Shown piece by piece: positions 1-8,538 of a stretch of 64,000 nucleotides of DNA. Both the position numbers and the translations under genes were made by a program. Numbering within the stretch: position 1 is the stretch's first letter; each line of letters opens with the position of its first letter. A model generated the notes under the pieces. That model ran no database searches. It saw nothing but the letters and a program-made list of their open reading frames with translations, and had not been told where the DNA came from. Source of the stretch: Candidatus Obscuribacterales bacterium (GTDB taxonomy: Bacteria; Cyanobacteriota; Vampirovibrionia; Obscuribacterales; Obscuribacteraceae); the NCBI GenBank assembly GCA_019750335.1, contig JAIEOQ010000005.1, positions 62,001 to 126,000 of the forward strand, given 5' to 3'.

Positions 1-30
1 TTTGCAAGTTCGTTTTGGAGGGCAAAAGCC

Positions 31-1131
31 TTGGCTAAAGTTGGAGTACCGAAAGAAATTCTCGATAACGAGTACAGAGTTGCGTTGACTATTGCCGGTT
101 GCAGTGCCCTTGTTAACGAAGGACACAAGGTATACATACAAAAAGATGCCGGTGTTGGCAGCGGTTTGTTCGATGAAGAATATGTAGCCGCCGGAGCGAC
201 AATTCTGCCTGATGCAAAGAGTGTCTTTGCTGAAGCTGATTTGATCCTCAAAGTCAAAGAACCCCAAGCATCCGAAGTGCCGATGCTGCGCAAGGGACAA
301 ATTCTATTCACTTATTTGCACCTGGCTGCTCACCCGCAGCTAGCTATTGATCTGGCTAAAACCGGTGCTACTTGTATCGCTTACGAAACTGTTCAATATG
401 ACAACGGCCAATTGCCTTTGCTGACACCGATGAGTGAAATCGCCGGACGTTTGGCTACCCAAATTGGCGCTAACTACTTGGAGCGTCCGATGGGTGGTCG
501 TGGTGTTCTATTGGGCGGCGTTCCTGGAGTTGAACCGGGCGAAGTAATTATTATCGGCGGCGGTGTCGTTGGTGCTAATGCGGCGAAAATTGCTGTCGGT
601 CTTGGCGCTCGCGTCACGATCTTCGATCGTTCTCTTGAGCGTTTGCGCTATTTGGATGATGTATTCGATGGCAAAGTAAGAACCGTATTCTCCATCGGTC
701 ATTATTTGGATAACCTGTTGCCTTCGGCTGACTTGGTTATCGGTGCCGTTCTAATTCCTGGCAAACAAGCTCCGCGTATCATCACCAAAGACATGGTGCG
801 TAAGATGAAGCCGGGTTCCGTAATTGTCGACGTCAGTGTCGACCAAGGCGGTTGTATTGAAACTGTACATGCCACCACCCACTCCGCGCCGACTTATGTT
901 TGGGAAGGTGTTGTACATTACGGCGTCGCCAATATTCCTGGTGCCGTACCGTGGACTTCAACTCGTGCATTGACCAACGCCACTTTGCCTTTCTGTTTGA
1001 AGTTGGCAAAATTCGGCTATCAAGCTGTGCTTGATGATCCGGCTCTCAATCGTGGCGTAAATATCCACGAAGGTAGAATCGTTCATCCGGGAGTTGCCGA
1101 AGTGGTTAATCCACAGATGGCCACTGCCTAA
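31..1131 (+). CDS. ald: Alanine dehydrogenase
   Basis: NAD-dependent L-alanine dehydrogenase, which interconverts L-alanine with pyruvate plus ammonia in the cytoplasm. The 366-residue length is typical. Visible family marks are the N-terminal VGVPKE, LKVKEP (Lys74/Lys76 region, substrate lysine) and TYLHLA (His97, catalytic histidine) motifs. A Rossmann NAD site follows ([14 protein letters not shown], about residues 173-186), then [10 protein letters not shown] with the conserved aspartate and the C-terminal [12 protein letters not shown] signature. The start is TTG with GGAGG 9 bases upstream. It lies at the window edge, so its promoter is not visible. A hairpin just downstream overlaps the start of rlpA. 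Family assignment is firm. Confidence 0.96.
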   Translation: MAKVGVPKEILDNEYRVALTIAGCSALVNEGHKVYIQKDAGVGSGLFDEEYVAAGATILPDAKSVFAEADLILKVKEPQASEVPMLRKGQILFTYLHLAAHPQLAIDLAKTGATCIAYETVQYDNGQLPLLTPMSEIAGRLATQIGANYLERPMGGRGVLLGGVPGVEPGEVIIIGGGVVGANAAKIAVGLGARVTIFDRSLERLRYLDDVFDGKVRTVFSIGHYLDNLLPSADLVIGAVLIPGKQAPRIITKDMVRKMKPGSVIVDVSVDQGGCIETVHATTHSAPTYVWEGVVHYGVANIPGAVPWTSTRALTNATLPFCLKLAKFGYQAVLDDPALNRGVNIHEGRIVHPGVAEVVNPQMATA

Positions 1132-1161
1132 ATCGTTCTACATTAAACAAAATACAAGCTA

Positions 1162-1200
1162 CAATATAGCCATTAGGAGGATTTTCTGGTGGCTATATTG
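1162..1200 (+). promoter_or_regulatory. Hairpin enclosing the rlpA ribosome binding site
   Basis: A perfect 11-bp inverted repeat has arms at 1162-1172 (CAATATAGCCA) and 1190-1200 (TGGCTATATTG). The 17-base loop holds the Shine-Dalgarno AGGAGG at 1175-1180. The GTG start codon (1189-1191) lies at the loop edge, with two of its bases in the 3' arm, so folding would hide the start. It has no U-tract, so it is unlikely to be an intrinsic terminator for ald. A DNA operator is the alternative reading. The function is inferred. Confidence 0.5.
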
Positions 1201-1608
1201 AACTTTTTGTTGTTATTTGCGGTTTGGATGATGCCTGCATCCGCGATAGCTGCGGGAGCTAATAGTTCTGAGCCGGATAAATCTTTTAGCGGTAACAGTT
1301 CCTGGTACGGCATCCCTTTTCATGGACGAAAAACGGCCTCAGGCGAAATTTTCAATATGAACAAGTTGTCGGCTGCCCATAAAACTTTTCCCTTGCCGAC
1401 ATATTGTTTGGTTGAAGATCCACGTTCAGGCAATACGGTGATTGTAAAAGTAAACGATCGCGGACCTTACGCCAAAGGGCGTGTTATGGACCTTTCGCGC
1501 GAAGCTGCACGCCAGTTAGGCACCCTTTCGCGTGGGGTAGCTTATATCGAAGGTACAGTGCTTGGTCGTAAGGCACCGGCTACAGCGTCAAGCAATCCTA
1601 AGCTTTAA
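1189..1608 (+). CDS. rlpA: RlpA-family septal ring/cell-wall protein
   Basis: Small exported protein of 139 residues with an N-terminal hydrophobic signal (LNFLLLFAVWMMPASAIAAG) and a double-psi beta-barrel domain. The RlpA signature is clear: SSWYGIPFHGRKTASGE, then TYCLVED, VKVNDRGPYAKGR and MDLSREAARQLG, including the catalytic Asp of NDRGP. The family binds or cleaves denuded peptidoglycan strands. No SPOR domain is present, so septal targeting is uncertain. The start is GTG with AGGAGG 8 bases upstream, inside a strong hairpin. Its TAA stop is shared through TTAA with the stop of the convergent TPR gene. Confidence 0.9.
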   Translation: MAILNFLLLFAVWMMPASAIAAGANSSEPDKSFSGNSSWYGIPFHGRKTASGEIFNMNKLSAAHKTFPLPTYCLVEDPRSGNTVIVKVNDRGPYAKGRVMDLSREAARQLGTLSRGVAYIEGTVLGRKAPATASSNPKL

Positions 1609-3191
1609 TTCTCGTCAGCGATTGCTTTGCTTTCAATTGCTTCAGCTCGAGCTTCAATAGCTTCGGCTTCTTTGTCGCGTTTCATTTCGCGCAATAAGCC
1701 GGCATAGCTGCGCAAGCTGACATCCAAGCGTAGATCGTCGGGTCCGAAAAGTTTTTCGCGCAAAGCAATTGATTGTTTGAACAGATCTTCTGCTTCGGCA
1801 TATTTTTTTTCTTCTTTAAGCAAGCGCGCCAGATTGTTCATGCTATTCGCAATGTCAGCTTGATTAGCTTCGGAAGCGCCTTTGCGCGAATTCAAGCTGT
1901 CGGCAAAATATTTTTCGGCATCGCTCAATTTGCCTTGTTCTTTATACAAAATACCGAGATCGCTCATCGTCATTGAAACATCAGGGTGCGTGGTGCCCAA
2001 CGCCTTTTGACGAATGCTTAATGCGCCCTTGAGCAATGTTTCGGCTTCCGGATAACGTGCTTGCGCACGATAGAGCTCTTCCAGGTTATACATATAAGTT
2101 GCGCATTCCGGATGATCCGGACCAAGCTTATTCTGGGTGATTGTAAGAGCTTGTTTGATTAAAGGCTCGGCAGCGTCATATTTACCTTGATTAGCAAGTA
2201 CGGCGGCCAAGCTGTTTATAGTGTCTGCTACTTCCAGGCTGCCGGCACCGAAAAGTTTTGTGCGCATCTCCAAAACTTGTTTATACAAAGTTTCGGCCTG
2301 CTCAAATTTAGCTTCTTCGCGATAACACATCGCTAAATTACTCATGGCAATCGCTACGTTTTTATCCGGACCGTTAGCTGCTTTTTGCACAATAGTCAGA
2401 GACTGTTGCAATAGAGGTTCGGCTTCTTCAAAACGTCCTTGTTCTCTATATAAACGAGCTAAGTTATTTAAGCTGACGGCTACTTCCGGGTTGGCATCAC
2501 CCAGCTGTTTTTGGCGTATTTCAAGAGCGCGTTTATACAACGGTTCTGCTTCTTTTAGCTTGCCTTGTTCGCGATATACCACGCCTAAATTGCTTGCTAC
2601 TACGGCAATTTCTACATTATCGGCGCCAAGATTCTGCTCCATAATAGTCAGTGCTCGTTTTAAGAGCGGCTCTGATTCGGCAAACTTTTTCTGGCTATTT
2701 AAAACCAGCACTAAGTTGTTCAAAGCAGTTGCTACAGGAAGATCGCTGCCGTTGCCGCTTTTCTCAGCGTTAGCTACTGTTTGACGATAAAGATCTTCTG
2801 TTTCGGCATAACGCTTTTGTTTGAAATAAAGCAATGCCAAGTTATTTACTGTTTTATTGATTGAAGAATAATCAGGTTTATCAACGTTTGTTTTTAGAGC
2901 AATTGCTTTTTTATAGAGCTCTTCGGCTTCTTTTAATTTGCCCTCGCCTTCATAAGCCATAGCCAAATTATTCAAAGTTGTAGCGGTGCGTGAATCGCCG
3001 GCAGCAAAGCTTTCGCTCTCTTTTAGGGCAGCGCTGAAATTTGTGTCGGCAGCGGCGAAATCGCCCTGTTTGTATGCTGCTTCGCCGGCATCGTTATAAG
3101 TTGCCCAGCTATCGCCTTGAGCAAATGCAGACAAATTGGTCAGCCCTAAGCAGGCGGCGGTGCTAATAAGGATAGTTGTTCTTTTCATCAT
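1605..3191 (-). CDS. Secreted TPR (kinesin-light-chain-like) repeat protein
   Basis: About 528 residues. It begins with a signal peptide (MMKRTTILISTAACLGLTNL, Ala-rich cleavage region) followed by roughly ten 42-residue TPR_12-type repeats. The repeat core is A..LNNLA.LYREQGK..EAEPL..RAL.I, with L(G/A).(D/N)(N/H)P.VA linkers. Such arrays bind peptides or proteins; no enzyme domain is seen. A TTG at 3224 would add 11 residues, but the ATG-ATG at 3191/3188 places the signal peptide correctly, so it is preferred. No good Shine-Dalgarno is visible. The end overlaps rlpA by 4 bp. The binding partner cannot be named. Confidence 0.85.
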   Translation of the reverse strand: MMKRTTILISTAACLGLTNLSAFAQGDSWATYNDAGEAAYKQGDFAAADTNFSAALKESESFAAGDSRTATTLNNLAMAYEGEGKLKEAEELYKKAIALKTNVDKPDYSSINKTVNNLALLYFKQKRYAETEDLYRQTVANAEKSGNGSDLPVATALNNLVLVLNSQKKFAESEPLLKRALTIMEQNLGADNVEIAVVASNLGVVYREQGKLKEAEPLYKRALEIRQKQLGDANPEVAVSLNNLARLYREQGRFEEAEPLLQQSLTIVQKAANGPDKNVAIAMSNLAMCYREEAKFEQAETLYKQVLEMRTKLFGAGSLEVADTINSLAAVLANQGKYDAAEPLIKQALTITQNKLGPDHPECATYMYNLEELYRAQARYPEAETLLKGALSIRQKALGTTHPDVSMTMSDLGILYKEQGKLSDAEKYFADSLNSRKGASEANQADIANSMNNLARLLKEEKKYAEAEDLFKQSIALREKLFGPDDLRLDVSLRSYAGLLREMKRDKEAEAIEARAEAIESKAIADEN

Positions 3192-3259
3192 TCTAGTTAT
3201 TCTAATACACTTTGGATTTGGCAATAGTTATCATTATCCGCTATTAGGCTGCATTGGCT

Positions 3260-3265
3260 TATAAT
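3260..3265 (+). promoter_or_regulatory. Candidate -10 box of the CDF exporter gene
   Basis: A perfect TATAAT hexamer sits about 52 bases before the preferred ATG at 3317. The hexamer 17 bases upstream (TCCGCT) is a poor -35. The position argues against the longer reading frame starting at 3254, which would begin upstream of the -10. Confidence 0.35.
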
Positions 3266-3316
3266 CTGCTATTCTGTTGTCATAACGTGCCTCTTGGCAG
3301 GGTTGCGGAGAGCTTG

Positions 3317-4261
3317 ATGAGCGAACATTCTAACTGTAATCATCAAACTGATGCCGGCGGGCATAGCCACAGTCATTTTGAAGTTCGAGAAAAGAATCGC
3401 GGACGCTTGATCCTTGTTCTTTGCTTGACTGGCACTTTTATGTTGGTTGAAGCTGCGGCCGGTATTTACACGGGCAGTTTAGCTTTAATTGCTGACGCCG
3501 GTCATATGCTTGGTGACGTTGCTGCTCTTGCCTTGGCACTTTTTGCTTTTTGGCTTTCAGCTCAGCCGGCAGGACCTTCACGTACTTTTGGTTATCATCG
3601 TAGCGAAATTTTAGCGGCGCTGGCTAATTCGGTGCTGATGGTTATGGTGTCGCTGGTGGTGCTATTTGAAGCATGTCAGCGAATGGCGCAACCACCGGAA
3701 GTGCAAAGCGGACCGATGCTTATTGTTGCTTTTGTTGGATTGCTGCTTAATTTGGTTTCAATGCGTTTGCTCTCCAGCTCAGCCGAACAGTCGCTTAATG
3801 CCAAAGCAGCCTATCTGGAAGTCTTTTCGGACATGCTGGCTTCTGTCGGAGTTGTTGTTGCTGGCTTAATTATGATGTTTACCGGCTGGTATCTTGCTGA
3901 CCCGCTTTTGAGCGCTGTTTTATCCGTTTTTATTGTTTTGCGTACTTGGGGGTTATTAAAAGAATCGGTGGATATCCTCATGGAAAGTGCTCCAGCCCAT
4001 GTCGATTTATCCGAGCTGAACGATGCGCTACTGAAAATCGAAGGCGTAAGCGCAATTCATGATCTGCATGTTTGGACGATTACCTCCGGGGTTATCTCTA
4101 TGTCCGGTCATGTGAATATTGGCGAAGGGGCCGATTCCGATTTAATCTTGGATCAGGTAAAAGAAGTGCTCGAGCACCGTTTTAATATTACTCATACAAC
4201 CATTCAAATTGAGACTGAAAAGTCCCGCCGCCGCTGCAATGATATCTGCCTGGTCTTGTAA
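3317..4261 (+). CDS. Cation diffusion facilitator (CzcD/ZitB-type metal exporter)
   Basis: Inner-membrane proton-coupled exporter of Zn(II) or a similar divalent metal. It has about 314 residues with a His-rich N-terminus (NCNHQTDAGGHSHSHF) and six predicted helices. Helix 2 carries the metal site ADAGHMLGD and helix 5 carries EVFSD. A cytoplasmic ferredoxin-like domain follows (LHVWTITSG, MSGHVNI). The helix-5 site has Glu where ZitB and CzcD usually have His (HVLGD), which may change metal preference. The ATG at 3317 is chosen because GGAG lies 6 bases upstream and a TATAAT lies between it and the earlier TTG at 3254. The divergent neighbour is the TPR gene. Confidence 0.9.
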   Translation: MSEHSNCNHQTDAGGHSHSHFEVREKNRGRLILVLCLTGTFMLVEAAAGIYTGSLALIADAGHMLGDVAALALALFAFWLSAQPAGPSRTFGYHRSEILAALANSVLMVMVSLVVLFEACQRMAQPPEVQSGPMLIVAFVGLLLNLVSMRLLSSSAEQSLNAKAAYLEVFSDMLASVGVVVAGLIMMFTGWYLADPLLSAVLSVFIVLRTWGLLKESVDILMESAPAHVDLSELNDALLKIEGVSAIHDLHVWTITSGVISMSGHVNIGEGADSDLILDQVKEVLEHRFNITHTTIQIETEKSRRRCNDICLVL

Positions 4262-4308
4262 CTCCAGAATCTTTGAGTATTATTGAGATAAATATTTCGG
4301 AGAATGTT

Positions 4309-4782
4309 ATGGATAAGTGGCAGCAAAAATTGCAAAGACAAACCACCGCACAGAGAGCTTTGAGCGGGATAAGTTTTTTGTTGTCTCATCCAGACCAAGG
4401 ACCGGATGATGAAACTGAATCGGCAATGGACGGCGCCAAGCTGATTGAGCTCTTAAACAAGAATTTCAAGCGTTTGGCTAAAAGCAATGATGGTATTACT
4501 CGTGGTGAGCTAACAATTGCTCTGACTAATCCACACGACTTTACTCAAGACGAGTATGTAATGCTGCAGCTCATGGCTAAGTATTTTGATACGATCGTCA
4601 ATCTTTCTGATGACGAAGAAGGCGAAGAAACCAAAATTACAGAACTTGACGCTCAGGTCTTAGCCCAATTCATTGTTGACGGCAAGCTCAGTTTGAAGAG
4701 TTTGCGTTATTGGTGTTCCATGACCGGCGGTCCGGAAAATAACATACCAACTCCACCGCCGCTTACCGGTGATTCGGCTTAA
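4309..4782 (+). CDS. Hypothetical acidic protein
   Basis: A cytoplasmic-looking protein of about 157 residues with no signal peptide or membrane segment. It starts with a basic region (MDKWQQKLQRQTTAQ) and has an acidic stretch (LSDDEEGEETKITELD). Two segments, NDGITRGEL and EETKITELD, faintly resemble EF-hand loops, but the Asp/Gly spacing is wrong, so calcium binding is not claimed. The ATG at 4309 has GGAG 6 bases upstream; a TTG at 4273 would extend it by 12 residues. It lies 47 bases after the CDF gene and may be cotranscribed. It ends on a TTAA shared with the convergent epimerase. Function unknown. Confidence 0.7.
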   Translation: MDKWQQKLQRQTTAQRALSGISFLLSHPDQGPDDETESAMDGAKLIELLNKNFKRLAKSNDGITRGELTIALTNPHDFTQDEYVMLQLMAKYFDTIVNLSDDEEGEETKITELDAQVLAQFIVDGKLSLKSLRYWCSMTGGPENNIPTPPPLTGDSA

Positions 4783-5672
4783 TTTTTAGCCAGTGTGTGC
4801 CGGAGTGCTTCTTCTATTTGGCCGTGCCTGAATTGGAATCCGTTGGCTTCCAGTTTAGCCGGTAGTACTTTGGCGCCGCCGAGTAAAAGCTCATCGGCCA
4901 TTTGACCGAATAAAAGCTGGACGGCAAAGGACGGAACAGGGAGTATGGTTGGTCGTCCTAAAGTCTTACCTAAAGCTTGGGTGAATTGTGCATTAGTGAC
5001 CGGTGTTGGCGCTACGGCGTTTACCGGACCTTCAAGCTTATCGTTTTCAATAGAAAAAAGAATGACATCGGACATGTCTTCCAGGGTGATCCAGCTCATA
5101 TACTGTTTACCGTTACCCAGTATACCGCCGCCGCCTAATTGAAAAGGAGGCAGCATTTTTGCTAATGCACCACCTTTGGTGCTAAGCACGACGCCGATGC
5201 GCAAGTTTACTGTGCGAATTCCTTTTTGCGAGGCAGGGAGAGTGGCGTCTTCCCAGTCTTTGCAAACTGCTGATAGAAAGCCGGTTCCGGCATAACTATT
5301 CTCGGTCAGAGTTTCGCTGCCACGATCGCCATAAAAGCCGATCGCTGAAGCACAAACAAAAACTTTAGGTGGATTTTTCAAACCAGCCAAGCACTGTGCA
5401 AGCAATCTTGTCCCTTGCACACGGCTGTTGCGAATTTTTGCTTTTATCTCGTCGTTCCATCTTTGGGCTACATTCTCGCCGGCTAAATGCACTACGGCAT
5501 CGAAGCCTTCCAGTTGAGAACAATCGAGTTCGCCATTTTCCGGGTGCCAGGTAATATCGCCGCTTGTGGCGCTACTGCGTACAAGTCTTGTCACCTGGTG
5601 CCCCTTGGCAAGGAGGCGGGATGCTGTTTCTGTGCCAATTAGTCCTGTGGCGCCGCTAAGTAGTATCTTCAT
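4779..5672 (-). CDS. TIGR01777-family NAD(P)-binding epimerase (YfcH/SDR39U1-like)
   Basis: Atypical extended SDR of 297 residues. The N-terminal Rossmann motif GATGLIGTETASRL is followed by VVHLAGENVAQRWN and a family-typical FVCASAIGFYGDRG stretch that includes the Tyr of the active-site region. The C-terminal DUF1731-type tail ends with LLGGAKVLPAKLEANGF and FQFRHGQIEEAL, which are diagnostic. The substrate is unknown for the family. The start ATG has AAGGAGC close upstream. It is convergent with the acidic hypothetical protein (4-bp overlap) and divergent from the first MBOAT gene. Confidence 0.92.
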   Translation of the reverse strand: MKILLSGATGLIGTETASRLLAKGHQVTRLVRSSATSGDITWHPENGELDCSQLEGFDAVVHLAGENVAQRWNDEIKAKIRNSRVQGTRLLAQCLAGLKNPPKVFVCASAIGFYGDRGSETLTENSYAGTGFLSAVCKDWEDATLPASQKGIRTVNLRIGVVLSTKGGALAKMLPPFQLGGGGILGNGKQYMSWITLEDMSDVILFSIENDKLEGPVNAVAPTPVTNAQFTQALGKTLGRPTILPVPSFAVQLLFGQMADELLLGGAKVLPAKLEANGFQFRHGQIEEALRHTLAKN

Positions 5673-5807
5673 GGCATGCTCCTTATTTTTGATATTTTAC
5701 GCCATTCTAAAGCTGATTTTATGTCTGATTTTGTTCCAAGCTACAGCGCCTGGCTAGCTACTCGACAACCGAAAAAATAGTTAAGCCAATAGTGGCTTTG
5801 ATCTCAT

Positions 5808-5837
5808 TTGTCGGTACTGTGGACGCTTTATCATAAT
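5808..5837 (+). promoter_or_regulatory. Candidate sigma-70 promoter of MBOAT cassette 1
   Basis: TTGTCG at 5808-5813 and CATAAT at 5832-5837 are separated by 18 bases. The predicted start point, near 5844, lies just before the first possible start codons (GTG 5848, GTG 5860), giving a leaderless or very short leader. A small hairpin (AAGCCA/TGGCTT, 5783-5798) lies just upstream. Weak match, inferred. Confidence 0.3.
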
Positions 5838-5859
5838 CAATTATCCCGTGAGAAAAATC

Positions 5860-7287
5860 GTGCTTTTCAACAGTCTTGGGTATCTCGTATTTTTGCCGAC
5901 TGTGGTCCTGCTTTTTTGGCTGGTGCCAAAATTTTTGCGAAGCAGCATTTTGCTCATAGCCAGCTATGTTTTTTACATGGTCTGGAAACCGATATACGGG
6001 CTTTTGATTTTTGGTCTAACTGCAGTCAATTATGTTTTTGGTTTAGCAATTGCTAAAAACCAAAAACATAAAAAGCTTTTGCTTATTGTGGCGGTGTCCG
6101 TAAATTTACTTACTCTTGCTTATTTCAAATATGCTTACTTTACGGTTGATCTGCTCAGCCAAATTGGCGCGCCCTTAGGCATACATCTTCCGCCTTTGGC
6201 TTGGCAAATTATTTTGCCTCTGGGAATTTCGTTCTTTGTTTTTGAATTCATTCATTATGTAGTTGATGTTTATCGCGGCGGCAAGCCGGTTCGCTCATTC
6301 ATTGATTTTGCGCTTTTTGCCAGCTTTTTCCCGACACAAATTGCTGGACCGATTAAGCGCTATCAAGATTTCATTCCGCAATTAGCGGTTAAGGATAAGT
6401 TCAAGCTGCAATATTTCGATGAAGGGATGTGGCTTATCCTTTTTGGCTTGTTCAAAAAAGTGTTGTTTGCCGATAATTTAGCTGTTGTCGTAAACAGTGC
6501 TTTTGCTAATCCGGAGTTACTTACCGGTGCTGATCTTTGGCTTGCTGTTTATGCTTTTGCTTTCCAGATTTATTTTGACTTTTCTGGCTATACCGATATG
6601 GCTCGCGGTTCGGCGATGCTCTTCGGCTATAAAGTTCCGCTTAATTTCAATTTGCCATATTTAGCCGGCTCGATTGCTGAATTTTGGCACCGCTGGCATA
6701 TCTCACTTTCAACCTGGCTACGCGACTATCTCTATATTCCTTTAGGCGGTAGTCGTTGTTCACGCTTTTTCAACTGGCGCAATCTTTTCTTGACTATGGC
6801 TCTGGGTGGCTTATGGCATGGTGCTTCTATGCATTTCTTTGCCTGGGGCGCATATCAGGGTATCGCTCTGATTCTGCATAAAGAGCTCAAAGCTTGGATG
6901 GACAGCCAATCTTGGCTGGCAAATATTCGAACAAGCGCTTGGTTCCATGTACTTTCGGTGGTATTTACTTTTCATGTTGTTTGTATCGGCTGGGTCTTTT
7001 TCCGGGCTGAAACTATGGATTCAGCTTTGTCCATTATCGGCAAGCTGTTAGCGGCACCGTTTGCTGCCTTGACTATGGTCAACGTTCAAGAGCCGGTAAT
7101 TTTTATGATTTTGCCTTTTGTTCTGTTGTTACTGGTGACCGGTCAAATTGTTTCGGGCTATTTAGCTTCGCGCCAAGAGATCAAAGTGCCGCTCTTTGTA
7201 AGAGCAGTTTGTGTTTCAGCTTTAATCGCTCTGCTTATTGTGTTTACGCCTGATACTTCGCCGCGCTTCATTTATTTCCAATTCTAA
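5860..7287 (+). CDS. MBOAT O-acyltransferase (AlgI/PatA-like), copy 1
   Basis: Polytopic inner-membrane O-acyltransferase, expected to move acetyl groups from the cytoplasm to a periplasmic or extracellular glycan. About 475 residues. Family marks are LFNSLGYLVFLP at the N-terminus, PTQIAGPIKRYQDF, FWHRWHISLSTWLRDYLY, IPLGGSR and the GGLWHGAS motif with the catalytic His. GTG 5860 gives the family-typical start; GTG 5848 would add four residues. It is followed after 11 bases by an SGNH-like partner, the arrangement of AlgI-AlgJ/X and PatA-PatB systems. A close paralogue of the pair lies at 27359-29985. The target polymer is unknown. Confidence 0.93.
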   Translation: MLFNSLGYLVFLPTVVLLFWLVPKFLRSSILLIASYVFYMVWKPIYGLLIFGLTAVNYVFGLAIAKNQKHKKLLLIVAVSVNLLTLAYFKYAYFTVDLLSQIGAPLGIHLPPLAWQIILPLGISFFVFEFIHYVVDVYRGGKPVRSFIDFALFASFFPTQIAGPIKRYQDFIPQLAVKDKFKLQYFDEGMWLILFGLFKKVLFADNLAVVVNSAFANPELLTGADLWLAVYAFAFQIYFDFSGYTDMARGSAMLFGYKVPLNFNLPYLAGSIAEFWHRWHISLSTWLRDYLYIPLGGSRCSRFFNWRNLFLTMALGGLWHGASMHFFAWGAYQGIALILHKELKAWMDSQSWLANIRTSAWFHVLSVVFTFHVVCIGWVFFRAETMDSALSIIGKLLAAPFAALTMVNVQEPVIFMILPFVLLLLVTGQIVSGYLASRQEIKVPLFVRAVCVSALIALLIVFTPDTSPRFIYFQF

Positions 7288-7298
7288 AAGAGGGATTT

Positions 7299-8516
7299 TT
7301 GGACAATAAGTCTTACTTGAAATATTTTGCGGTGCTTATTGGCGTTGTTCTCTTTATTGCTGCCAATCTGGCTTTCTTTGCCTGGCAGCCTTTAGCTAAA
7401 GTTGATCCGGAGTGTTTACCTTCGGCTCACACCTGGACTTGGTGGGCTGGTCGCGAATATTTTGGACAGACCCGAACGCCGGAGCTTGTCATTCTTGGTT
7501 CGTCTCTTCTGATGAAACCGCTAGCTCAAGTGGATGCTGTTTATCTAAATAAAGACTTCGATTATGTCAAACATCATCAGTCGCAGTATCTTTCGCATTT
7601 GTTGTCGGACAAAGCAAAAATAGCCGGCCTGCAGTGTTTTAATTTTGCTTTGCCTGGTGCTATGGTTTCTGACGATTTCATGGTCCTGCGTACTTTAATC
7701 ACGCAAAAAAGAAAACCGGCAGTTGTTGTGCTCGGCCTTGGTGCACGTGATTTTATTGATAGCGGTGTTTCTTGCCCGGCTGCGACGCCGCCGTTTCGCT
7801 ATTTACGACGATTTTGTAATATCGACGATCTGGTTGAGCTGTCAATGCCGCAAATATGGCAAAAGCTGGAATATTGGATCGGTCAATCAATTTATTTGTG
7901 GGGCAAAAAACTTGATTTGCAAGTAATGCTTACTGAAGCAACTAAAGCAAATCTTGGACCGTATTATGCAGCGAATTTTCAGCCTTGCAAGCTTGTTGAA
8001 GCAAATCCGGAAAAAAATGTTCCAGGCAATTTGCGCTCAGAGATTGAAGCCGGCGTTTATATGATTAACGCTCATGAAACGGAGAGTTTTGCGGACAATA
8101 CCGACGAATACAAAAAACGTTTTCGCAACAAGAACGAAAAAATGTTTGCTATTCAGTCCGAGTTTTTAGACAAGTTTTTATATGAAGCGATGGCCAATAA
8201 TGTGCGTGTGCTTTTAGTCAATGTGCCGGTCACAGCCGCTAATCGCGCTTTGATGCCGGAGGGCGCTTATCATCGTTATTTGGCTTTGATGCACAAGATG
8301 GCTAAAAAATGGGACGTGCCGTTGCTGCAACCTAATCAGTCTGTGACATTCAAACATTCTGACTACAGCGATACGGCCCACATGAATTCTGTTGGTGGGC
8401 GTAAACTGCTTGAAAGTGTAGCCAGCTATATTGCTGCCGACCGTTATCTACCTTTAGCTTTGAATCGCCCGGATCGTACTGAGCGCGGCGTTGCTGGACG
8501 CAATCAGTTGTATTAG
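7299..8516 (+). CDS. Membrane-anchored SGNH-like acetyltransferase partner, copy 1
   Basis: A protein of 405 residues with one N-terminal membrane anchor (FAVLIGVVLFIAANLAFFAW) and an extracytoplasmic SGNH/AlgX-like domain resembling the cyanobacterial DUF1574 group. Candidate catalytic elements are the block-I serine in VILGSSLLM and the C-terminal DTAHMNSVGG (Asp-x-x-His). VLGLGARDFID is another conserved stretch. By analogy with AlgJ/AlgX and PatB it would receive acetyl groups from the upstream MBOAT and place them on a glycan. The start is TTG with AGAGGG 4 bases upstream. The stop is TAG. The paralogue is at 28795-29985. Confidence 0.78.
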   Translation: MDNKSYLKYFAVLIGVVLFIAANLAFFAWQPLAKVDPECLPSAHTWTWWAGREYFGQTRTPELVILGSSLLMKPLAQVDAVYLNKDFDYVKHHQSQYLSHLLSDKAKIAGLQCFNFALPGAMVSDDFMVLRTLITQKRKPAVVVLGLGARDFIDSGVSCPAATPPFRYLRRFCNIDDLVELSMPQIWQKLEYWIGQSIYLWGKKLDLQVMLTEATKANLGPYYAANFQPCKLVEANPEKNVPGNLRSEIEAGVYMINAHETESFADNTDEYKKRFRNKNEKMFAIQSEFLDKFLYEAMANNVRVLLVNVPVTAANRALMPEGAYHRYLALMHKMAKKWDVPLLQPNQSVTFKHSDYSDTAHMNSVGGRKLLESVASYIAADRYLPLALNRPDRTERGVAGRNQLY

Positions 8517-8538
8517 GAATATTTGTGGAGGTGCTGTG

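Noticed and set aside
2344..2784. A 146-residue plus-strand open frame opposite the first TPR gene.
   Set aside because: It is a repeat-driven shadow of the TPR array, with no start signal or domain.
4309..4782. EF-hand calcium-binding protein.
   Set aside because: NDGITRGEL and EETKITELD do not have the right spacing of Asp and Gly residues, and there is no full 12-residue loop.
5783..5798. Hairpin AAGCCA/TGGCTT as an intrinsic terminator.
   Set aside because: On the minus strand it has a T-rich tail, but no minus-strand gene ends there; on the plus strand it sits just before a candidate promoter.
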